Positions 1-9,168 of a stretch of 64,000 nt of DNA are shown here, in pieces; the first letter of the stretch is position 1, and every line of letters starts with the position of its first letter. The notes below the pieces were generated by a model. That model searched no databases. It was not told where the DNA came from and saw nothing but the letters and a program-made list of their open reading frames with translations. Source of the stretch: Achromobacter pulmonis (GTDB lineage Bacteria > Pseudomonadota > Gammaproteobacteria > Burkholderiales > Burkholderiaceae_B); the NCBI RefSeq assembly GCF_002885955.2, contig NZ_POQS01000004.1:1-64000 (forward strand), given 5' to 3'. The translations under genes were made by a program, and so were the position numbers.

Positions 1-451
1 GATCCAGTGCCCATGCTGAGCTGACCTGAAGCAAGCGCATCCCACTGCTTAGCGGTGAGAAAACCCTCGCCTACTTATCCCTAGCCCGGGAATGTCGGCT
101 GCTTCTCGACCTGCTCACCTTCCTTCGTCCCGACTGCGGGCCCGCGCTGCGAGTGCCGACCGTTGCCCCACTTTTGCGCCGCGAGCGTGCCCACGCCCGC
201 GCCGGACGGAAAGGGCCCGTCGTCAACGGCTGCGCGCGGCCAGAAGTGGACGGCTGTGCATCCTTGTACGAAGCAAGCGGGCCGATTAACGCTCCGAGAA
301 TCTCCAACGCTCCACCTTAGACCAATTATCTCGAGCCGAAAATAATTGCTACATTTAAGCCCGAGGGGGGAGTTATCTCACCGCGTTCGACTGGGAGTGG
401 TCGACGCTTAGACAGCTTCATCCCACTACTGCTACCCGAAAAGGAGAATGT
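1..451. other. Upstream region without a recognised gene
   Basis: No convincing gene is seen. Short frames on both strands lack start sites and family resemblance. A minus-strand frame is open from about position 78 to the left edge and could be the end of something continuing outside the window, but it has no start codon and is too short to name. The last 30 bases before 452 hold a good ribosome binding site (AAGGAG, about 6 nt from the ATG), so the CBASS promoter probably lies in the AT-richer stretch around 330-430. Confidence 0.5.
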
Positions 452-2017
452 ATGAACGCGAGCCGGGGATTGAAGATTGCGGAGAAAGAGCCTGTGACCG
501 CTCAGGGCACGCAGTTTTTGGAGCGCCTTGCAGAAGAACTAGACGTTCCCATTTCGCGTTATCAGGAAGCATCAAAGCGCTACGACTCTGTAGGAAGTTG
601 GCTTTGTCGTGATGCGTCCACGCTAAAGGATTTCAACCCGGATGTGTACGTTCAAGGGTCGTTTCGTCTGGGGACTCCCATTCGACCTGTTAGCGATGAC
701 GAGCATTACGACATTGATCTGGTCTGCGAGCTTTCGCTATCCAAGGGCGATTACAGCCAGCACAATCTGAAGGCAATGCTAGGGCACGAGATGCAGCTTT
801 ATGCTGAAGCCCATAACATGCAGAAGCCAAGTGAAGGCCGACGTTGCTGGACGCTGGATTACGCAGAAGGCGCGCAATTTCACCTTGATGCGCTGCCTGC
901 GCTTCCTGACGGAAAGATCAAGCGGCAACTTCTAATTGAGGCCAATCTTAGCGATGCTTGGGCGTCCTCAGCCATAGCTATTACCGACAAGGATCACCCC
1001 CGTTATCGGTCCATTACCGCGCAATGGCCACATTCCAATCCTAGGGGCTATACCAAGTGGTTTCGTTCAAGGATGGCGATTAACTATCGTCAAATCAGAG
1101 CCGCCATGGCCCTAGAGGCCCAAGCCAACGTTGAAGAAATCCCGTCGTACGCAGTCAAGACTCCACTACAACAAGCGGTGCAGATTCTAAAGCGGCACCG
1201 CGATGTCATGTTCGCGGGAAGGCCTGAGCACAAGCCGATTTCGGTCATTATTACAACGCTGGCTGGCCTGTCCTACTTTGGCGAAAGAACTGCCGTAGAA
1301 GCCGTATTAGGAATTCTCCAAAGGATGGAGTCACACATTTCCTTTGATCCGGCGGGCAATGTGCGGATCTGCAATCCTACAGATCCGCAAGAAAATTTTG
1401 CTGATCGTTGGCAAAATGCGCCGGAGAAGCGCGCAAGCTTTTATGCCTGGCTTCGCAAAGTCCGCGAAGACATTTCCATAATCGCCGCGCAGCAAAACCC
1501 TCAGAGAATTGTCGAGGCAGCTAGCCAGTCGTTCGGCGAACGTCAAGCCCGCGCCGCAAGCGGAGGGGCAGGCAGACGATCGACCAGTCTCGCAAGAATC
1601 TATGGTGCTGCCGTTAACCTTTTCGCCGCCGCTCACAAGCAGTCGGCACCGTGGCCCAAAGGACAGGTCGGAAGCGTGTCGATCTCTAAAGTCACATGGA
1701 CGGGTCAAGGATTTTCCAGGCCCATGCGCTTGCATTCGAACGGCCAGCCGCTAGTCAAAGGGGCTTCCTTGAGTTTTCAAGTGACAACTGACATACCGCA
1801 ACCATATGAAGTGTACTGGCAGGTCGTAAATACGGGGGCCGAAGCTACTGCTGCGGGAAAACTCCGAGGAGGATTCGACCAAGGCAAGGTGGAGCGCGGG
1901 GACATTACTCATAAAGAAGACGCCGCGTATGTTGGATCACACACCATAGAGTGTTTTATCGTCAAGAACCGCCATTTGGCAGCACGCAGCGGCGCTTTTG
2001 TCGTTAATGTTAAGTAG
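452..2017 (+). CDS. CBASS CD-NTase (cGAS/DncV-like nucleotidyltransferase) with AGS-C sensor domain
   Basis: A 521-residue cytosolic enzyme predicted to make a cyclic oligonucleotide signal on phage infection. The nucleotidyltransferase core is visible: GS at residues 69-70 (YVQGSFRLGT), the metal-binding pair D87 and D89 in YDIDL, and the third acidic residue D146 in FHLDAL. The last ~110 residues, from SVSISKVTW, resemble the Adenylyl/Guanylyl and SMODS C-terminal sensor (AGS-C) domain. The ATG has a strong AAGGAG site. The gene ends 5 nt before a SAVED effector gene, so the two form a transcriptional unit. No Cap2/Cap3 (E1/E2, JAB) or HORMA/TRIP13 genes are adjacent, which fits a type I CBASS. 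The product nucleotide cannot be deduced from the sequence. Family assignment is firm; biological activity is inferred. Confidence 0.9.
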   Translation: MNASRGLKIAEKEPVTAQGTQFLERLAEELDVPISRYQEASKRYDSVGSWLCRDASTLKDFNPDVYVQGSFRLGTPIRPVSDDEHYDIDLVCELSLSKGDYSQHNLKAMLGHEMQLYAEAHNMQKPSEGRRCWTLDYAEGAQFHLDALPALPDGKIKRQLLIEANLSDAWASSAIAITDKDHPRYRSITAQWPHSNPRGYTKWFRSRMAINYRQIRAAMALEAQANVEEIPSYAVKTPLQQAVQILKRHRDVMFAGRPEHKPISVIITTLAGLSYFGERTAVEAVLGILQRMESHISFDPAGNVRICNPTDPQENFADRWQNAPEKRASFYAWLRKVREDISIIAAQQNPQRIVEAASQSFGERQARAASGGAGRRSTSLARIYGAAVNLFAAAHKQSAPWPKGQVGSVSISKVTWTGQGFSRPMRLHSNGQPLVKGASLSFQVTTDIPQPYEVYWQVVNTGAEATAAGKLRGGFDQGKVERGDITHKEDAAYVGSHTIECFIVKNRHLAARSGAFVVNVK

Positions 2018-2022
2018 GTACC

Positions 2023-3138
2023 ATGAGACAACTCATTCATAAATTCTTCAGTCGTCTCATTGACTACGTTTTCTATCGGCCGCGGACGTTTGGACCCAGG
2101 CTGGTTGGATTTGGGGTAGCCATAATTTTGGCGACAATTGGCGTGAGCTGGATCGCGAAGCTCTCGTATCGAAGCTCCGACGCGGAGTGGTCATTCGCTG
2201 TTTCAACGGGCGACAGCGTTTCTCAATTTCTATCAAACTTCGCTTATTGTATTGGCGCCCTTCTCATCGCAATTGGACTAGTCGTTTACCTACTCGATTT
2301 TTGGCGCGAGTCGAGGAAGAACTCGCGTCAGATTGCCATTGTGGTTGAGCTCAGAGGACTCCATTTAAGTCCTGATACGCCAGCGAAAGATGCGGACCTT
2401 GGCCCGCTACCCAGCAATCGAAATTGGGTGTTGCTCGACTTCAGACCGAGTGCGGAAGGTGAACGAGTGAGTCCAAAACTTCTTCTTCAAAAGCTCTCGA
2501 CACTTAGATCTTCAGTGGAAACGCTTTCCGCCGGTCGCGACAGTAGCGACGTTTCCGTTGCGGTAGGCGGCCTCGCAGCGGTCCCAGCATTATTTTTGGC
2601 CGGAATGCTGTTAGAGGATGAGTCTAGAATCGCGATTTACGACTGGGATCGAAATACTGGCCATTGGCGCGGAATTGATGGCCCGGACGACAGTCATCGA
2701 ACGCTACCGTTAGATGTCAGCGAACTTACGTTGAATCAAGACGAAGTAGTTCTGGCGGTTTCGCTCTCTTATCCGGTGGACATACCTGCCGTAAGAAAAG
2801 CGTTCCCCGGTATTTCCGTTTCCCATCTGCAAGCGGTACTTTTACGCACAGATGTTTATTGGTCTGAAGAGAAGCAACGGGCAATCGCCGCGTCGTTCAG
2901 AGACGCGATCCAACAGTTGATGGAAAAGGGCATCAGGCGAATCCATCTCGTATTGGCTTCTCCTGCGAGCTTGGCAATTCGATTGGGTACGACTTACGAC
3001 GAGCGCTTGATGCCGGAACTACTCGTGTACCAATACGAACGTACAGACCCCGTACCCTATCCATGGGCGGTGCGGATGCCAGATCATGGAAACGCGATCC
3101 CCGTTGCAATTTGCACGCTGACAGGAGCCCCCATTTAA
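2023..3138 (+). CDS. CBASS effector: two transmembrane helices plus SAVED domain (Cap14-like)
   Basis: A 371-residue membrane effector. Two hydrophobic segments are clear at about residues 25-46 and 67-90, followed by a soluble region. The C-terminal half has the SAVED signature: a strand-rich segment with IHLVLASPASLAIRLGT followed by LLVYQYER near residues 310-345. In CBASS, SAVED domains bind the cyclic nucleotide made by the partner CD-NTase. TM-SAVED effectors (called Cap14) are known to act at the inner membrane and cause cell death. The gene starts 5 nt after the CD-NTase stop, so the pair should be co-expressed. Which nucleotide it binds is unknown. An alternative reading as a generic membrane sensor is less likely given the partner. 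Confidence 0.85.
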   Translation: MRQLIHKFFSRLIDYVFYRPRTFGPRLVGFGVAIILATIGVSWIAKLSYRSSDAEWSFAVSTGDSVSQFLSNFAYCIGALLIAIGLVVYLLDFWRESRKNSRQIAIVVELRGLHLSPDTPAKDADLGPLPSNRNWVLLDFRPSAEGERVSPKLLLQKLSTLRSSVETLSAGRDSSDVSVAVGGLAAVPALFLAGMLLEDESRIAIYDWDRNTGHWRGIDGPDDSHRTLPLDVSELTLNQDEVVLAVSLSYPVDIPAVRKAFPGISVSHLQAVLLRTDVYWSEEKQRAIAASFRDAIQQLMEKGIRRIHLVLASPASLAIRLGTTYDERLMPELLVYQYERTDPVPYPWAVRMPDHGNAIPVAICTLTGAPI

Positions 3139-3152
3139 TTTGGAGCAACTAG

Positions 3153-3302
3153 GGCCCAACCATCCCGATGACTGTTACGGAGTTTATTTCCGACGGGAAC
3201 TTCCTGCTGCATTTGCGCCACATGAAGGCTCTCTATGCCGAGCGTCGGGACCTGGTCGACGTATTCAGTCGATGGGGCCATGAGCCACTTTACGCCGACT
3301 GA
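3153..3302 (+). pseudogene. Remnant of a MocR/PdxR-type GntR-aminotransferase regulator (C-terminal fragment)
   Basis: Between the stop codons at 3150 and 3300 a short frame reads GPTIPMTVTEFISDGNFLLH and then LRHMKALYAERRDLV. The spacing of FI-x-DG-x-F, H-x-R-x-MK and LYAERR matches the C-terminal part of the aminotransferase-like domain of MocR/PdxR regulators. There is no helix-turn-helix, no N-terminal domain and no ribosome binding site, so this is a scrap. It ends just before the left end of the IS1182-family element. The match is from memory of the family, not from an alignment. Confidence 0.5.
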
Positions 3303-3318
3303 GTGTCCGCAACGGGTC

Positions 3319-4993
3319 GAGGCTGTGTGGAAACGCATGCGATGCAGGAATATGCCGAGTGCTCGGGCTCAAGAGCTTCATTGCACGTGCAGCGTCATCC
3401 AGTCATATATTGATCGGCCCCCTCGTGCTTTTCTCGTGCCTAGTCGTAGCTGGGAGGCTCATCAGCGTTTAAAAAGGCTCATGCCCCCACCGATCTCATT
3501 GCTTTCATCGTTCCCGCGATACCCAAAACGCGCATTAGCCGCTTGAGGTTATAGGCAAGCACATACAGGCTCATCTCGGTACTCACATGCGCCAACGTCC
3601 GGGTCAGGAAGTGTGTTGAACCCATCCAGTGTTTCAGCGTGCCGAATACGTGCTCGACGGTGCGGCGCCGCAACGTCATCGCGTCGGGCTTACGATCAAG
3701 ACGTTCCTGAACTCGCTCCAACACATCTTCATGCTCCCATCGGCGGATACGTCGATAGCTGCTGGTCGTGCACTGTTGTTTGAGCGGGCATCGGGGGCAA
3801 GCGCTGGGCCAGTAAATGTGCAGATCAAGTCCCTTCTCCACCGTAGCGAATCTATGGATCGCGCGCTCGCCTGCCGGGCACTGATATTCGTCGTCCTGCG
3901 CGATATATATGAAGTCGGTCTTGTCGAATCTCCCCTCCGCCTTGGCGTTCGATGTCATTGGCTTGGGTACAAATACCGCTATTCCAGCATCCTCGCAGGC
4001 CTTGATCTCTGGGCCATTGAAGTAGCCCCGATCCGCGAATGCTTGCAAGTTCTGGTGCCCCATTTCTTCACCGGCAGCACTCGCCATCTTGCTTAGCTGC
4101 GCACGATCGTTGCCTATGTTCGTCACCTCGTGCGCAACAATCATGTGGTGCTCTGCGTCAACAGCAGTCTGGACGTTGTAGCCGACCAGGCCTGACCCCG
4201 TGGCTTGGGACATCATTGAGCGCGCGTCGGGATCTGTGAGGGATATCTGTCCGTCGGGCAGGCTCTTTAACTGCTCCTTCATCCCGTCGAGTTGCTGCAT
4301 CTGTTCGCGCAACTTTCGTATTTTCTCCCGTAGCCGATCGGTCTTGGCCTCGGCTTCCGCTGGCTGGGTGCGGTCGGCGGTCGCCAGTGCATCAAGGTAA
4401 CGCTGAATGCTCTGTTCGATCTGTTCCTGGCGCCGGTCGATTTTGCCTGGAGTCACGTTGCGGTCGCGACTGTTGACTGCTTTAAACTTGATGCCGTCGA
4501 TGGCAACCATGGCTTGCGAGAAGATCTTCAATTGCCTGCACATGGCGATAAAGCGTTTGCAGACATTGCGTATGCCGACGCCGTTGTTGCGGCGGAAGTC
4601 GGCGATAGTCTTGAAGTGTGGAGCCAGCCGGCCAATCAGCCACATCAACTCAATATTGCGTTGGGCTTCCCGCTCCAAACGACGACTGGACTGGATACGG
4701 TTAAGGTACCCGTAGATATAGAGCTTCAGCAGAACGGCGGGGTGATAGGCGGGCCGACCCGTAGCAGCAGGATCGACGCCACTAAAACCGAGCGACAGGA
4801 GATCAATCTCATCGACGAAGACATCGACAATCCGTATCGGATTGTCCTCGTCGATGTAGTCGTCCAGGCATTCTGGCAATAATGTGACCTGGGTTCGGAC
4901 TTCGCCTTCGATGAATCGCTTCATCGCCATCTCGCTCAAACGGGTTGGCCAATTTTAATTAGTGAGAGCCGTGAAGAGTTTTCACACAGCCTC
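3319..4993 (-). mobile_element. IS1182-family insertion sequence, complete, with terminal inverted repeats and 4-bp target duplication
   Basis: The left end begins GAGGCTGTGTGGAAAC at 3319. The right end, read inwards from 4993, begins GAGGCTGTGTGAAAAC. The two termini match over about 16 bp with one mismatch. GGTC stands directly outside both ends (3315-3318 and 4994-4997), consistent with a 4-bp target duplication. The element holds one transposase gene on the minus strand and about 160 bp of untranslated sequence between the left end and the transposase stop. It separates the CBASS/MocR remnant from the ars block. Confidence 0.85.
3479..4939 (-). CDS. IS1182-family transposase
   Basis: A 486-residue DDE transposase, apparently intact. 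The N-terminal region (about residues 1-110) has the typical start with FIEGEVRTQVTLLPECLDDY and an RNIELMWLIGRLAPHFKTIADFR block. The catalytic pieces are visible: first Asp in VAIDGIKFKAVNSR, second in FADRGYFNGPEI, and the Glu in RRRTVEHVFGTLKHWMG. A Cys cluster CPRCPLKQQC precedes the last part. Length is normal for the family. The start ATG lies 54 bp inside the right terminal repeat, as expected for a single-gene element. Confidence 0.92.
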   Translation of the reverse strand: MSEMAMKRFIEGEVRTQVTLLPECLDDYIDEDNPIRIVDVFVDEIDLLSLGFSGVDPAATGRPAYHPAVLLKLYIYGYLNRIQSSRRLEREAQRNIELMWLIGRLAPHFKTIADFRRNNGVGIRNVCKRFIAMCRQLKIFSQAMVAIDGIKFKAVNSRDRNVTPGKIDRRQEQIEQSIQRYLDALATADRTQPAEAEAKTDRLREKIRKLREQMQQLDGMKEQLKSLPDGQISLTDPDARSMMSQATGSGLVGYNVQTAVDAEHHMIVAHEVTNIGNDRAQLSKMASAAGEEMGHQNLQAFADRGYFNGPEIKACEDAGIAVFVPKPMTSNAKAEGRFDKTDFIYIAQDDEYQCPAGERAIHRFATVEKGLDLHIYWPSACPRCPLKQQCTTSSYRRIRRWEHEDVLERVQERLDRKPDAMTLRRRTVEHVFGTLKHWMGSTHFLTRTLAHVSTEMSLYVLAYNLKRLMRVLGIAGTMKAMRSVGA

Positions 4994-5072
4994 GGTCGGG
5001 AGCGAACGGCCGGTAAGGTCTGCGACCGACCAGAAGCGGTCTTCATCTGACATGCATGCACCCAGACTTTCT

Positions 5073-6353
5073 TTACCCTAGCCTTATTGCCAATACAGCC
5101 AGCGTCACCAGAAGCACCGGCAGCGTCAGCACAATGCCAACTTTGAAGTAATAGCCCCACGAGATCACGGTGCCTTTGCGTTCCAGCACATGCAGCCAAA
5201 GCAAAGTCGCCAGGCTCCCGATCGGGGTGATCTTCGGCCCCAGATCGCTCCCGATCACATTGGCGTAGACCATCGCTTCCCTGACAACGCCACTGGCCTG
5301 GCTGGCATCAATCGACAAGGCGCCTACCAGCACGGTCGGCATGTTATTCATGATGGACGACAGGAATGCCGCCACCAGGCCCGTACCGATCGTGGCAGTC
5401 CAGATCCCCTGCTCCGCGAACCCGCTCAGCAGATCAGCCAGATATTGGGTCAGCCCGGCGTTGCGCAGGCCGTAAACGACCAGGTACATCCCCAACGAGA
5501 AGATAACGATCTGCCACGGGGCTTCGCGTATGACCTTGCGGGTGCTAATGATATGGCCACGGCCCGCAACCAGCAGAAGGATTGCCGCGCCGGCGGCCGC
5601 CACGGCGCTAACTGGCACGCCCAGTGGCTCCAGGCCGAAAAAACCGATCAGCAGTAACACCAGCACGACCCAGCCGGCGCGAAAGGTACCCGCGTCGCGG
5701 ATGGCAGCCACGGGCTGCTTGAGCTGGCCAGCGTCGTACCGCGCGGGAATGCTTTTGCGAAAATACAGCATCAGCACCGCCAAGGTCGCTGCCACCGCAA
5801 CGAAATTGACAGGCACCATCACCGCGGCATAACGGTTGAAGCCGATGTCGAAGAAGTCGGCGGAAACGATATTCACCAGATTGGACACAATCAACGGCAA
5901 GCTGGCGGTATCCGCGATGAAGCCTGCCGCCATCACGAAGGCCAAGGTGGCGGCGGGGCTGAAGCCCAGCGCCAGCAACATGGCCATGACGATGGGAGTC
6001 AGGATCAGCGCGGCGCCGTCGTTCGCAAAGAGCGCAGCGACCGCCGCGCCCAGCAAGACGATCAGCGCGAACAACGCCCGGCCGCTACCTTTGCCCCATC
6101 GTGCCACATGCAACGCAGCCCATTCAAAAAAGCCCGCCTCGTCCAGCAACAGGCTGATGATGATGACGGCAATAAAGGTGGCGGTGGCGTTCCAGACAAT
6201 ATTCCACACCACCGGGATGTCGCCGATGTGCACCACGCCGGCGATAAGCGCAACGACCGCGCCCAAACTGGCGCTCCACCCGATCCCCAGGCCACGGGGC
6301 TGCCAGATCACGAGCACGAGCGTTAGAACAAAAATTGCTATTGCAGCAAACAT
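5073..6353 (-). CDS. arsB: ArsB arsenite efflux membrane protein
   Basis: A 426-residue inner-membrane carrier of the ArsB type (ion transporter superfamily). Hydrophobic segments run along the whole chain, about 11-12 of them, with family-typical pieces such as [33 protein letters not shown] and [17 protein letters not shown]. ArsB exports arsenite, alone by proton exchange or as the membrane partner of the ArsA ATPase; arsA lies directly upstream, so an ArsAB pump is expected. It is the last gene of the minus-strand pst-ars block and lies next to the IS1182 copy. Length is normal and no lesion is seen. Confidence 0.95.
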   Translation of the reverse strand: MFAAIAIFVLTLVLVIWQPRGLGIGWSASLGAVVALIAGVVHIGDIPVVWNIVWNATATFIAVIIISLLLDEAGFFEWAALHVARWGKGSGRALFALIVLLGAAVAALFANDGAALILTPIVMAMLLALGFSPAATLAFVMAAGFIADTASLPLIVSNLVNIVSADFFDIGFNRYAAVMVPVNFVAVAATLAVLMLYFRKSIPARYDAGQLKQPVAAIRDAGTFRAGWVVLVLLLIGFFGLEPLGVPVSAVAAAGAAILLLVAGRGHIISTRKVIREAPWQIVIFSLGMYLVVYGLRNAGLTQYLADLLSGFAEQGIWTATIGTGLVAAFLSSIMNNMPTVLVGALSIDASQASGVVREAMVYANVIGSDLGPKITPIGSLATLLWLHVLERKGTVISWGYYFKVGIVLTLPVLLVTLAVLAIRLG

Positions 6354-6416
6354 TGGGCGAACTCTTTTTATTTGTGGATTGAAGGTTGAAGCGATAAAGG
6401 GTCAATACGTGGGTAA

Positions 6417-8201
6417 CTACGCAAGGCTTGGCGCGGCGTCATGATGGTGGCTGGCCAATTGCCGCAGGCGCTCGATGCCGACGGGTTCGGTCTTCAGCAA
6501 TGGCACGACGGCGTATCGCTTCGCGTGTTGCTTGGCGATGCCGTCCATTTCGCGCAGTTCATTGAAGGCGCGTTGGCGTAGCAAGGCCGATGTCGGCCCC
6601 GCCGCGGCGATGCTGCTATTGACCAGCCAGGCCCAGGGCTCGATGCCGGCGCGGCGCAGGTCTTCCTGAAGATTGGCGGCTTCCAGCACGGGCGTGGTCT
6701 CCGCCAGGGTGACCAGCAACACCTTGGTCTGCGTGGGGTCCTGCAATTGCATCATCGGCGTGGTGTAGTGGACATTGCTGCCCGACATCTGGCGGGCGAT
6801 GTCCCGGTGATAGGCGCCGGTTGCATCCAGCAGCAGCAAGGTGTGGCCGGTGGGCGCGGTATCCATGATGACGAACTTGGTGCCGGCCTCGCGCACGATG
6901 CGGGAAAACGCGCCGAACACGGCAATTTCCTCGGTGCATGGCGAACGCAAATCCTCTTCCAGCAAGGCCTTGCCGTGCGCGTCCAGCTTGGCGCCTTTGG
7001 TCGCCAATACGTGCTGCTGGTAGCGCTCGGTTTCGACTCGCGGGTCAATGCGGCTGACCGTCAGATTGGGTAGCGTGCCTTCCAGCGTGCGTGCCAGATG
7101 CGCCGCGGGATCCGACGTGGTCAGGTGCACCGCCAGGCCGCGTTCCGCAAGGTTGACCGCGATCGCCGCGGCCAGCGTGGTTTTGCCCACGCCGCCCTTG
7201 CCCATCACCATGACCAGGCCGTGCCCGTCGGCGGCAATGCCATCAACCAGCGATGCCAGATCAGGGGCTTCGATCTTGGGAACGTCAACACGGTTCGGCT
7301 CGTCGGCATCAAGCGCGGCGTCGGTGAGCAGGTGGCGCAAGGCTTCCAGCCCAACGACGTTGAAGGCTTTCAAGGTGACCTGGTCCTTGGGCAAGGCCAC
7401 AAGCGGTGCGGGCATGGCTTCGATGGCTGCCTGCTCTCGGGCATAGACGGCCGCGGCCAGATCGTCATGCTGGACGGCCGCGGCAGGCAGGACACCATTA
7501 ATGACCAGGTGCTGCTGCAACAGCCCGATGCCCGCCAACTCCAGGCTGGTCCGCGCGGCCTCTTCCAGCGTGGCCCGCTGCGCGCGCGCGACCAGCACCA
7601 GGCGCGTGCGTTGCGGGTCCGCCAACGCCGCGACCGCTTCGCGGTACTGGGAACGTTGCTTTTCCAGGCCGGCCAGCGGCCCCAGGCATGACGCATCGCC
7701 TTGGCCAGCGTCCAGAAAGCTGCTCCAGGCTCCCGGCAACTGCAGCAGGCGGATGGTATGCCCGGTGGGCGCCGTGTCGAAAATGACGTGATCGAAGTCC
7801 GACGTCAGGCTTGAGTCCGTCAGCAAAGAGGTGAACTCGTCAAACGCCGCAATCTCCGTGGTGCAGGCGCCCGACAAGGATTCTTCAATGCCCCGCACCA
7901 CATCGTCGGGCAAGACGCCGCGCACCGGGTTCACGATTCGGTCCCGGTACTGTTGGGCCGCGCCTTGCGGGTCAATTTCCAGCGCCGACAGGTTGCGCAC
8001 GGCGGCAATCGCGGTGATGTGGTTGCCGATGTCAACGCCGAATACCTGGCCCACGTTCGATGCGGGATCGGTGCTGACCAACAGCACTCGCCTGCCCTGC
8101 TCCGCCAGCAAGACGGCCGCCGCGCAAGCCAGCGAGGTCTTGCCGACCCCGCCTTTGCCGGTAAAGAAGAAAAACCGGGGAGCTGCATTTAGAAAGTTCA
8201 T
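6417..8201 (-). CDS. arsA: ArsA arsenical pump-driving ATPase
   Basis: A cytosolic ATPase that energises ArsB. The two homologous halves each carry a P-loop: FTGKGGVGKTS near residue 13 and VMGKGGVGKTT near the middle, each with a DTAPTGHT signature further on (about 150 residues later). The start is set at the ATG at 8201 (MNFLNAAPR), which follows an AAGGGGA ribosome binding site and lies 10 nt after the arsD stop; the longer upstream open frame overlaps arsD and has no family resemblance. That gives 594 residues, the usual ArsA length. ArsD delivers arsenite to ArsA, and arsB follows downstream, so arsD-arsA-arsB is a functional unit. Confidence 0.95.
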   Translation of the reverse strand: MNFLNAAPRFFFFTGKGGVGKTSLACAAAVLLAEQGRRVLLVSTDPASNVGQVFGVDIGNHITAIAAVRNLSALEIDPQGAAQQYRDRIVNPVRGVLPDDVVRGIEESLSGACTTEIAAFDEFTSLLTDSSLTSDFDHVIFDTAPTGHTIRLLQLPGAWSSFLDAGQGDASCLGPLAGLEKQRSQYREAVAALADPQRTRLVLVARAQRATLEEAARTSLELAGIGLLQQHLVINGVLPAAAVQHDDLAAAVYAREQAAIEAMPAPLVALPKDQVTLKAFNVVGLEALRHLLTDAALDADEPNRVDVPKIEAPDLASLVDGIAADGHGLVMVMGKGGVGKTTLAAAIAVNLAERGLAVHLTTSDPAAHLARTLEGTLPNLTVSRIDPRVETERYQQHVLATKGAKLDAHGKALLEEDLRSPCTEEIAVFGAFSRIVREAGTKFVIMDTAPTGHTLLLLDATGAYHRDIARQMSGSNVHYTTPMMQLQDPTQTKVLLVTLAETTPVLEAANLQEDLRRAGIEPWAWLVNSSIAAAGPTSALLRQRAFNELREMDGIAKQHAKRYAVVPLLKTEPVGIERLRQLASHHHDAAPSLA

Positions 8202-8211
8202 GGCCGTCCCC

Positions 8212-8571
8212 TTAGCAGGTGCGATTGCCGCCGCAACAACCCGACTGCGGTTTGGCGTCGGCGGGGGCTTCGATACCTGTCCATCGCACGAGTTCCTCGC
8301 GCGTGGGGTATCTGCCGGCCAACGCAATCTCGTTATCAACCAAGGTCAAAGGAAGCGCTTCGGCGCCTGAACGCGTCAGAAACGCGCTGACCACCGCGTT
8401 CTGCGCGAACTCCAGCGGTTGTTGGGCCAGGTTCACCCGCTCGATGTTTGCGCCTTGCCGCTTCGCCCAATCGATATCGGCCGCGCTCGTTACCAAGGCC
8501 TGATCCACGTCCACGCCACACACGCCTGTGCTGCAGCACAGGGCCGGGTCAAATATCTGTATGGTTTTCAT
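8212..8571 (-). CDS. arsD: ArsD arsenite metallochaperone
   Basis: A 119-residue cytosolic protein that transfers arsenite to ArsA and can act as a weak repressor. The essential Cys residues are seen at positions 12, 13 and 18 (LCCSTGVCG). A further Cys pair at 112-113 (SGCCGG) and a final Cys at 119 resemble the extra vicinal pairs of some ArsD proteins. It stands between arsC and arsA in the same orientation, the usual order in arsRCDAB-type clusters. Length and motif leave little doubt. Confidence 0.95.
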   Translation of the reverse strand: MKTIQIFDPALCCSTGVCGVDVDQALVTSAADIDWAKRQGANIERVNLAQQPLEFAQNAVVSAFLTRSGAEALPLTLVDNEIALAGRYPTREELVRWTGIEAPADAKPQSGCCGGNRTC

Positions 8572-8649
8572 TTTGACGCTCCAAGAATTTTCGAAATGTC
8601 CGTCAAAAAAAATGGCCCATGGACAGGCGGCATGAGCATTAGCCCGGCA

Positions 8650-9156
8650 TTACTCGGCCGGCTTGCTTTCACCAATCTGCTTCAACTCGCGATGGATCGC
8701 TGCCTTATCCAGGGCCGCGATGGGCAGGTTGGCAAAAATATTGATGCGGGCGGAGATCTGCCGAAAGATTTTTTCGAAGACGCGGCGCTTCACTTCATCG
8801 GTGCCCTCGGCGGCGGCGGGATCTTCGAAGCCCCAATGGGCAGAGATCGGCTGGCCTGGCCAGACCGGGCAGACTTCGCCGGCGGCGTTGTCGCACACGG
8901 TGATGATGAAATCCATCTGGGGTGCGTCCGGCGCGGCGAATTCGTCCCAGCTTTTGCTGCGCAGTTGGTCCGTCGGGTAGTTCAGCACTTGAATCCGCTC
9001 GATCGCGAACGGATTCACGGTGCCACCCGGATAGCTGCCCGCGCTGTACGCATGGAAGCGGCCCTTCCCCAGCGTATTGAGCAAGGCTTCCGCCATGATG
9101 CTGCGCGCCGAATTGCCGGTGCACAAAAATAGAACGTTATAGACTTTCTCGGTCAT
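8650..9156 (-). CDS. arsC: ArsC arsenate reductase, low-molecular-weight phosphatase type
   Basis: A 168-residue reductase converting arsenate to arsenite in the cytoplasm. The phosphatase-like P-loop is at the N-terminus (LFLCTGNSARS, nucleophile C12). Two more Cys, C88 and C96 in ITVCDNAAGEVC, sit where thioredoxin-coupled ArsC enzymes keep their redox relay. This differs in fold from the glutaredoxin-type ArsC at 15481-15906, so the island has both classes. It lies 12 nt after arsR1 and before arsD in the same orientation. Confidence 0.93.
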   Translation of the reverse strand: MTEKVYNVLFLCTGNSARSIMAEALLNTLGKGRFHAYSAGSYPGGTVNPFAIERIQVLNYPTDQLRSKSWDEFAAPDAPQMDFIITVCDNAAGEVCPVWPGQPISAHWGFEDPAAAEGTDEVKRRVFEKIFRQISARINIFANLPIAALDKAAIHRELKQIGESKPAE

Positions 9157-9168
9157 GATGCGGACTCT

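Noticed and set aside
1..78. Minus-strand frame open to the left edge (reads GFLTAKQWDALASGQLSMG)
   Set aside because: It looks protein-like but has no start codon in the window and is too short to identify; it may be a fragment continuing to the left.
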